This document shows positions 57,974-64,000 of a stretch of 64,000 nt of DNA, in pieces. The stretch spans positions 682,001-746,000 of the forward strand of contig JAGYXB010001010.1 of the NCBI GenBank assembly GCA_022495005.1, written 5' to 3'. Below the pieces are notes generated by a model, which ran no database searches, had not been told where the DNA came from, and saw only the letters and a program-made list of their open reading frames with translations. The DNA is from Rhyacophila brunnea (Eukaryota; Arthropoda; Insecta; Trichoptera; Rhyacophilidae). Numbering within the stretch: position 1 is the first letter of the stretch; each line of letters starts with the position of its first letter. The position numbers and the translations under genes were made by a program.

Positions 57974-59072
57974 GTACGTTTACATCTGACACGGTATGTT
58001 ATACTTATTTTATGTGTCTGACATAAAATTTTACTTACTGTTTACACCTGCATGGATCTGACATAAAATTCTCGTTTCTCGTATAGTCTCTACACTTTAT
58101 TCAATGGCAACATTTAGAATAAATATATGCGGTGTTTACGTATGGCATTGTAACTTATTCGGACACTTATTTCGTATACTTCTCAAAAATGTTATGTTAG
58201 TTGTCAATATGGGTATGTCAAAAAAGAAAGCAGCGAGTGTTATTATTTTAAGTCTTTTGGCAACAAAAAGGAAGAAAAAACGGTCTAAATAGGTGCAGGA
58301 ATGGATTCAGCGACGAGAAGAACTAGGTGCCTTCCGTTTAATGTCAGAGTTTAAAATCGAAGATCCAACTCAATTTGTGAATTTTAGTTTGCAAGATTGG
58401 ACCTTTTGCCAGAAAACAAGACACACAATTTAGAAATGCCATAAGAGTAGAAGAACAATTAACAATAACATTGCGATATCTAGCACTTGGTAAGAAGTGA
58501 ATCGTCATTGCATATTCAATATAATATTATCGTAATACGAGTGCAGTTGTGGGCCAAAATGAATTAGGTAATACCATTTGAAGCGCATTTTTTTCTTCAC
58601 AGACTGCATCAGAATTAATCGTATATGCCGAGAACAAGCGATATTTTATTTTCGCACAAAATCCATAGAACACGGCACATCCGATTTATTTCCCACTGTT
58701 TTTTGACAGATCGCTACAGTACATTTATTTACGTTATCGTTCGGCATACATTCATGATGTATGATAATTAATTATCGTTGTTTTAGAAATATACCTATGC
58801 ATTTCACTACCTGTCAAACTACGAATAATATGTCAGGTACTTGACATAAAAGTAGACGGTGGGTCAACTTCGGTGATATGTCGCTGCAAGTTCGGAATTC
58901 TCAAATACGAGGTGTTTGTTTACATTTGCGTATATAAATAGATTGAATAAGTGACAGGTGAGTATCGACACACGCAAAATAAGTGGCTGGTACAAATATA
59001 ACTACTGTTTACACTTAGTGAATATGGTGTCATACATAAATATGACAATATAAGTGTCAAATGTAAACGTAC
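57974..59072 (+). mobile_element. PIF/Harbinger element, internally deleted, nested in a hAT-like MITE
   Basis: Imperfect inverted repeats of about 50 bases: left GTACGTTTACATCTGACAC, right GTGTCAAATGTAAACGTAC. Subterminal CTGTTTACAC blocks lie near both ends (58038 and 59008). GTAC is palindromic, so the exact ends and a 3-bp duplication cannot be fixed. The body codes only for the transposase N-terminus. Confidence 0.78.
58210..58500 (+). pseudogene. PIF/Harbinger transposase, N-terminal fragment
   Basis: The frame starting MGMSKKKAASVI has a basic stretch KRKKKRSK, then an in-frame TAG where Trp is expected, then VQEWIQRREELGAFRLMSEF and EDPTQFVNF. After a small frameshift it reads RKQDTQFRNAIRVEEQLTIT followed by LRYLALGKK and TGA. 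This matches the N-terminal region of HARBI1-like transposases (W-x-x-x-W-x-x-RxxxGA, then T-x-x-R-x-A-I-x-x-x-x-x-L-x-x-T-L-R-x-L-A-x-G). The DDE nuclease domain is absent and the fragment cannot be active. In autonomous elements the transposase works with a MADF/Myb-like partner; none is seen here. Confidence 0.82.
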
Positions 59073-59561
59073 CAGATCATAATACTATAATAGAACTGCT
59101 ATTTTTTATAAATACTATTAAGTCCGGGTACAAAAAAACCTCTCACAAATTCTGTATGTACTACCAACGTGGGATCAATAGTAATTATTGAATAATTGGA
59201 TATATTTGTCACGAATGTTTTTTATTTCAAAATATGTTAATTCATTGCGACAATTCATTAAGTATATTTGAGGGATTTTGTTTTAGTATTAATATAACTT
59301 TTTTTGGTTTCAGTCAATATATTTGCGTTTTGACAGCATAAAAACTGATATTTATACTTACTAAATTTAATATACAATAAAGTAGTAAGTAATGATAAAA
59401 TGTGTAAATAACATTAAATTCATTTTCGAATAACAGAAACGTGTATGCTTTCTTAATACCGAAAATACCGGTATTTTGGATTTTTGAAACCGGTATTTAG
59501 GTATCGATAAATGATTGAATACCGGTTTTGAAATACCGGTATTGCAATTCCTAGTTACCTA

Positions 59562-59799
59562 TGATATGTTATATGGCATAATGTTAAGATATTTTGTATA
59601 TTTTATGAAAATAAGTGGTATACCCAAATAAAAATTGAACGAATAATCTAGTCATAATAGAATAAAATTGAACTATCTCTCCGTGCTTTTGAAATATTTG
59701 CCATTTGATCAGCGATTCACATATTTTCATACCGAATGAACCTAGTTAAATTTTTGCTTGTTAAAACTACTCAGCCAATATAATGACATTAAAATTTGT
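59562..59799. other. No feature recognised
   Basis: Short AT-rich spacer between the hAT-like MITE and a SINE. Confidence 0.5.
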
Positions 59800-60008
59800 A
59801 ATAAACCAGTTCTTTTATTCAAATGAATAATTCACAAGATTTTGAGAATGTAACATTCCATATATTGAACATACATAACTTGAAAGCACCTCAGATATAT
59901 ATACCCACTGGACAAAATTATATTTGAAAAAATACGGAACTCGATGGGATTTGAACCCGAATAACCATTGGTGTCGTGCCAATCTTGGCAACATGGATTC
60001 ATGGAGAC
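59800..60008 (-). repeat. SINE family A, near full length
   Basis: On the minus strand a tRNA-like head with GGGTTCAAATCCCATCGAG as B box is followed by TATTTTTTCAAATATAATTT, CAGTGGGTATATATATCTGA, GTTATGTATGTTCAATAT, CTTGTGAATTATTC and AATAAAAGAACTGGTTTATT. This is the most complete copy of the family in the window. Confidence 0.72.
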
Positions 60009-60749
60009 GTCACAAAATGTTCCAGAGTAGTCATTTTTAGATAAAAAAAACTTACAATTTTCTTGTCATCTGATTTTAAACAGTGATAATAAATAAATAA
60101 TCTTTCAATCTATTAAGAAAAAATATTATAACATTTGAAAGAGGTAACCAATATAAAAAATATCAATTTCAAATATATAATATTATTATATAAGTATAGA
60201 TAAACAATATTAAATATTACGAAACCCATCAATATAATAAATCTTCTTTTATTTCCTTGTATAAATACTTTTTTACCGGTTAAAAAGTAAAGCAAAAAAC
60301 GTTTTGTTTTTCATTGTTTCACAACAAAACCGCAAAGTTTTTTTTTGTAAATATGAAATAAATATATTTACTTTTATATTGCATACAAATACTAACACTG
60401 GCAAACTCTGCAGAAGGTTGGAAGTTTAGCTGAACTTTTAAAATTTCTTATTTAGGATGTGTCATGAGTAAAAACTTTTTGTTTATAATAACTGACGATC
60501 TTTCTTGAAAAATTATGAATCGGTTTTAAAAACAAATTGTATGGTTCTATTCTGTATGGCATGCTTAATATTTTTCATATTCCCCGTACTTAAATGAAGT
60601 AAAATTAAAGTAAATGCAAAAAGTCATCTTTTGTCGTCGGAATTATAAATATTTTATCATAAGAAATCCGAAATAATTTTGTGTAAAAGAATAAAATTAC
60701 TTCACTATTAATGAGGTACGCTTAGATGATGCTGTCCTATTGTGCATCG
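60009..60749. other. No feature recognised
   Basis: Very AT-rich, with low-complexity minus-strand frames only. Confidence 0.5.
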
Positions 60750-61955
60750 TAGTGGCTAATGGTGGAGGTAGGCTGTTAAGATCCGACATAAATAGGTATA
60801 CTAAACTTTGTCAATCAAATGTATTTATTTTCATTGAACTAAGACTACAGTGTGTAATTATTGTTTGTTAATTTTTTAAATTCAATTAAGCCCTTCCTCA
60901 TCCAACCCATAGTAGATAATAGTCAAAACATATTCGTTTAATATAATATCTTAAATTATGCCATTAAACCATTCATAATTTTAGATACTTTGTAGATAGA
61001 ATTGTTGCCGGGGATGGTGTGATGAGGGGTAGGTGATGAATAAAATCAGAAGGTTTTGATGCGTATAAAAGTAATTCCCCAAATTTATTATCCCTTAACA
61101 CAAATTACAGATTCAATTTACAGCTTGAATAATACAAAGTTTATAAATTAGATTACGACGATAGTGTTTGTGATAAAAGTTATTTTAACGTTGAAGCGAG
61201 CGGCGTGTTATTAAAACGAACGAATTTAAGGTACTGAGTCCTTGTTGGATTGCCACGTCTGTTTTTATATTGAAAGTAGACAAAGAAAATGCTATCCACA
61301 GCGTGGGTAAATTTATTGTTTTGTTCCCACATTGCGGATAGATTCCTGGGATTTTGTCTGCGAAATTTGATTAAGGTACAAACGTTATCAGTCCAACAAT
61401 GGATTTCACACGACACAATGACAGGAATGCACTGTTTACTCGTTCATTCCTGTGATGGACAACTGACACCCGGCACTTAAGCATTTCTTCAGCCGGCGGG
61501 AGGTGATCATATGTCCGTTCTCACGGCAGGTTTTGCTGATTATTAAAAATATTGAATTATTAAAATGTTGTAATTTTTAGGTTTTAACTGCTATCTACAC
61601 ATTGCACTGTCTGCGGACTACTTCCACCCTCAGAATAATATTTTTATCGATTATGGTTTAGTATAGGCAGGGCTTAATAAATTTAAAAAAACTTAACACC
61701 ATGTGGAATGTAAAGTTTTAATTCAACGAAAACAAATAAGTATGACTGAAAACGTGTGCACTATTTTTGTTGGATCACCGATAGCATACCTAAACTATTA
61801 TAGTTTGGTTTGGACATGGTTTAAGTGAATTTTAAAAACTATCCAGCACCACATTGTAGTTTTAGTTCAATGAAAATAAATACGTACGACTGACAAAGTT
61901 TAGTGTGCACTATTTATGTAGAATCTTAACAGCCTTTATTCACCCCTCGCCAATG
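60750..61955. mobile_element. Fold-back element, copy 3, split by a solo LTR
   Basis: Left end AGTGGCTAATGGTGGAGGTA and right end ending CACCCCTCGCCAATG belong to the family at 5516 and 14164. The right side shows two tandem arm modules (61665-61770 and 61800-61930), each with CAGGGCTTAAT/TGGTTTAAGTG, TTTTAATTCAACG/TTTTAGTTCAATG and GTGTGCACTATTT. The central 630 bases (61003-61632) are a solo LTR. The possible duplication GTGCATCG / GTGCGCCG matches at six of eight positions. Confidence 0.75.
61003..61632. mobile_element. Solo LTR, probably Gypsy-like, with 4-bp target duplication
   Basis: The block starts TGTTGCCGGGGATGG and ends TTCCACCCTCA, i.e. TG...CA. It is flanked by GAAT on both sides (60999-61002 and 61633-61636). 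The uninterrupted site is seen in the sister element at 14420-14430 (TAGAATAATATT). A TATAAAAG box lies at 61064. No internal region or second LTR is present. A 4-bp duplication is usual for Gypsy-type elements; strand is not resolved. Confidence 0.72.
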
Positions 61956-62619
61956 GTGCGCCGTATGGTGTCCATATGCCCCATCTATCGAACGGCCATG
62001 GACAAAAATAAGAAAAATATTCTTCCCAAAAAACGACGCTAGTAAAGAAAATATCAACAATAGTATTTGTTTTTATCGTATTTTTAAAGATAGCGTTTAA
62101 AAATTTGTCGTAACATTTTCCACCCTAAAGATAGTAAATGTTCTCAAGAGGTTAAACATGACTACGCTAAGACTTGCCAATTACAAAACGCCACGTTCCA
62201 GCTCAAAGTTGTGTGTATAGGTATGCATGAGTCTACTTCTAGGGCCTAGGCCCTGCTAAGCTTTCTTTTCAGTCAGTTTGCACGACTACAAAAGGAGTGT
62301 TCGGTACATTAAACGAGTAAAACACTCACAGTGAACGCAGACAACGAACGAAAGCAAACAAACTTACTGACTCTTCAAAATCATCTCGCCGCTATCTCAA
62401 TGCTATCATTTTCACTCGACTCGCTACAATGGTTTCATATGACTGCTACTTGAAAATTATATTATCATCTACTTCAGTAGCGAAGAATGCGTATTGAGGA
62501 AAGACAAGATAAGGATCACCGAAAGAAAAGATCACACAGTCAGACTTTTAATTAAATTTTGATTCATCGTCAGAACCTTACTGATTACCATATTAATAAG
62601 TGAATACATATTATATACA
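61956..62619. other. No feature recognised
   Basis: Moderately AT-rich; no open frame or repeat end found. Confidence 0.45.
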
Positions 62620-63230
62620 TTGTTGGCTCTTTTAGTAGTGGACTGTTTGAAGGTGCTGGTGGATTACGGGTCTAAGGGGGAGGGGGCTACACAGTATGCC
62701 AGATACTGACATTTGATGTTAGGAGGGCTTGCGCGCACTGGAACTGGTTCGGTGTTCACGCACTCACGCACTGGTAAACGGACGATACACTTTTGGATGG
62801 ATGATAATATTATATTATGGGGTCGATGAATGATGATGGTAAGTTCAGGATGGATGATTGATAGACGCGACGTTCACTCTCAGACTTAGTGCAACAAAGG
62901 TTGGACAGATACGTTTTGTATGAGTCACGCTGTGGGTAGGTAGCGACGGTAAAGTATAACAACTTGCCTACGCCCGCTTTCTGGATATCACTTGAGCTGA
63001 CTTTTGAATCAGTCTGTATAATAATTGAATTAATCAATAAACCGTGGTTTAGCGATAGCAGGCCAACACGCACCAGTTGTCTTGAGCTAACTGCCTTATT
63101 CTCAATCACGATCGTCTTGTAACCCGTAATTGCTCATCGTCTGGACTTGTGACAATAATAAATACGGGGATTTGAGTAGGTGGGGACAAAGAATGACTGC
63201 GACCACTATTTGGCCCAACCAACATAATAA
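62620..63230 (+). repeat. Unclassified dispersed repeat, copy 3 (longest)
   Basis: It carries all blocks of copies 1 and 2: TTTTAGTAGTGGACTG, AAGGGGGAGGGGGCTACAC, GGAACTGGTTCGGTGTTCAC, AAACGGACGATACACTTTTG, GCGACGTTCACTC, GTATGAGTCACGCTGTGG and GTGACAATAATAAATACGG, ending near TTTGGCCCAACC. Compared with copy 2 it has an extra segment of about 85 bases (63000-63085) bounded by CTTGAGCTGACT and CTTGAGCTAACT. A 99-codon minus-strand frame over it is not supported as a gene. Confidence 0.72.
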
Positions 63231-64000
63231 TTGTATTGTAGTATGACAGTAACATCATAGGATGGACTAAAAATACTGTCAGAGAAGTATTTGTGTCAGA
63301 GAAAAGGAAAACGCCAGCACACTAGGACGAATAATTAATGTAGATAAAACCAAAAATACGGTTGTATCCAGCGTTTCCAACTATCCGTTTTTCTTGCCAG
63401 ACCTAGCATTTTTGAATAAGCATCTAGCCAGTGACGTCCCTAGATAAAGTGCCGCCCCATTTTTATACAGTATTTTTATCACCCTTTTATGAGTCCAATA
63501 TCTAAGAAATGTGCTGTATGGATACATTACTAACATCATATTATAAACCACTAAAACATACAAAATCATATTTATATAGGTTCTACAGTGGCTTATTACA
63601 TGTCATTTTTGTGTTACATTGATTTGATTATCTTGAGGAATTAAGGGCGATCCGTCTCGCTTTTCTTCTTCATAAAACTATTTGTGCGATAACTATATTT
63701 ATATTAATAGCCATAACGATAGCGTTATTTGTAATGATATTTTTAGCCTGAGATCGCAAACGCTTAGGCATAATTAAATCGATAATCGGTACAAACTAAA
63801 ATTGTGGACCAGTCACGTGCGACAACACGAGTCACGTGCGACAAAGAAATTAAGAAAAAAAAAACATTGGTGGTCTCGTAATTTAAATGTTTGGTTTATA
63901 ATCATTTAAAATCAATAATAACATCGATGGTGCTTTGATAAAATCATTACCTTTTTAAATATTATATTAACATAATTAAGATATGTATTTAATTAAGTCG
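63231..64000. other. No gene; duplicated CACGTG-containing 15-mer at 63811-63844
   Basis: AGTCACGTGCGACAA occurs twice (63811-63825 and 63830-63844), four bases apart, each with an E-box core CACGTG. The rest is AT-rich without features. Confidence 0.4.

Larger units (their letters stand above)
57771..59553. mobile_element. hAT-like MITE with ATACCGGTAT repeats, copy C, split by a Harbinger element
   Basis: Ends are TAGTGATTGCAATACCG and GGTATTGCAATTCCTA. The flanking octamers are GTTACCCA (57763-57770) and GTTACCTA (59554-59561), one mismatch. ATACCGGTAT repeats lie inside both ends. The MITE sequence is colinear with copy B except for about 1.1 kb of a PIF/Harbinger element at 57974-59072. 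Confidence 0.88.

Noticed and set aside
62810..63109. 99-codon minus-strand frame
   Set aside because: It overlaps the unclassified repeat; the equivalent region of copy 2 does not keep the same frame.
1..64000. CRISPR arrays, operons, bacterial promoters or phage genes
   Set aside because: No regularly spaced repeats, no close-packed genes and no ribosome binding sites; all recognisable proteins are eukaryotic transposable element types.

Overview
The window is AT-rich nuclear DNA from an animal, almost certainly an arthropod and most likely an insect. The evidence is the mobile elements. They are RTE-type and Jockey/CR1-like LINEs, an I/R1-like LINE with an RNase H domain, tRNA-derived SINEs with Pol III boxes, hAT and PIF/Harbinger DNA transposons, and a Helitron with classical TC...CTAG ends. 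An order is not settled by the sequence; a hemipteroid insect is only a guess. There is no sign of bacterial gene organisation. No complete host gene is visible. The only host coding candidate is one short cysteine-rich exon on the minus strand near 22.6-22.8 kb.

Layout. 0-7.5 kb: an unclassified repeat (712-905), a 3' RTE fragment (1575-2036), a GC-rich stretch with a hairpin (4.1-4.35 kb), a fold-back element (5516-6068) and a hAT-like MITE with ATACCGGTAT repeats (6953-7492). 7.5-16.3 kb: LINE tails, a tRNA-like SINE head, an LTR-like repeat (10.35-10.74 kb), a second RTE fragment (minus strand, 11.2-11.6 kb), a second fold-back element (14164-14749). 16.3-22 kb: a hAT MITE with a perfect 8-bp target duplication, a 5'-truncated LINE with an intact RNase H reading frame and a perfect 11-bp target duplication (17822-18828), a Jockey-like relic and a second LTR-like repeat. 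22-29 kb: the emptiest part, with the candidate exon and two unexplained open frames. 29-34 kb: nested relics, in which a Jockey-like LINE is split by a 1.93-kb inverted-repeat element (itself carrying a SINE) and again by a 244-bp hAT MITE. 34-40 kb: two decayed hAT transposases, an inverted-repeat MITE and a minus-strand LINE carrying a TA-flanked MITE. 40.3-42.4 kb: a Helitron with only a decayed helicase. 42.8-47.5 kb: a perfect 23-nt hairpin, SINEs and a LINE relic. 48.5-60 kb: two more ATACCGGTAT MITEs (one holding a Harbinger remnant), LINE tails and SINEs. 60-64 kb: a fold-back element split by a solo LTR, then another copy of the unclassified repeat.

The window therefore reads as intergenic or large-intron DNA built by repeated insertion of elements into elements. 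The nesting gives relative ages, and several insertions are dated structurally by exact target-site duplications. All family names come from my reading of motifs, not from a database search.
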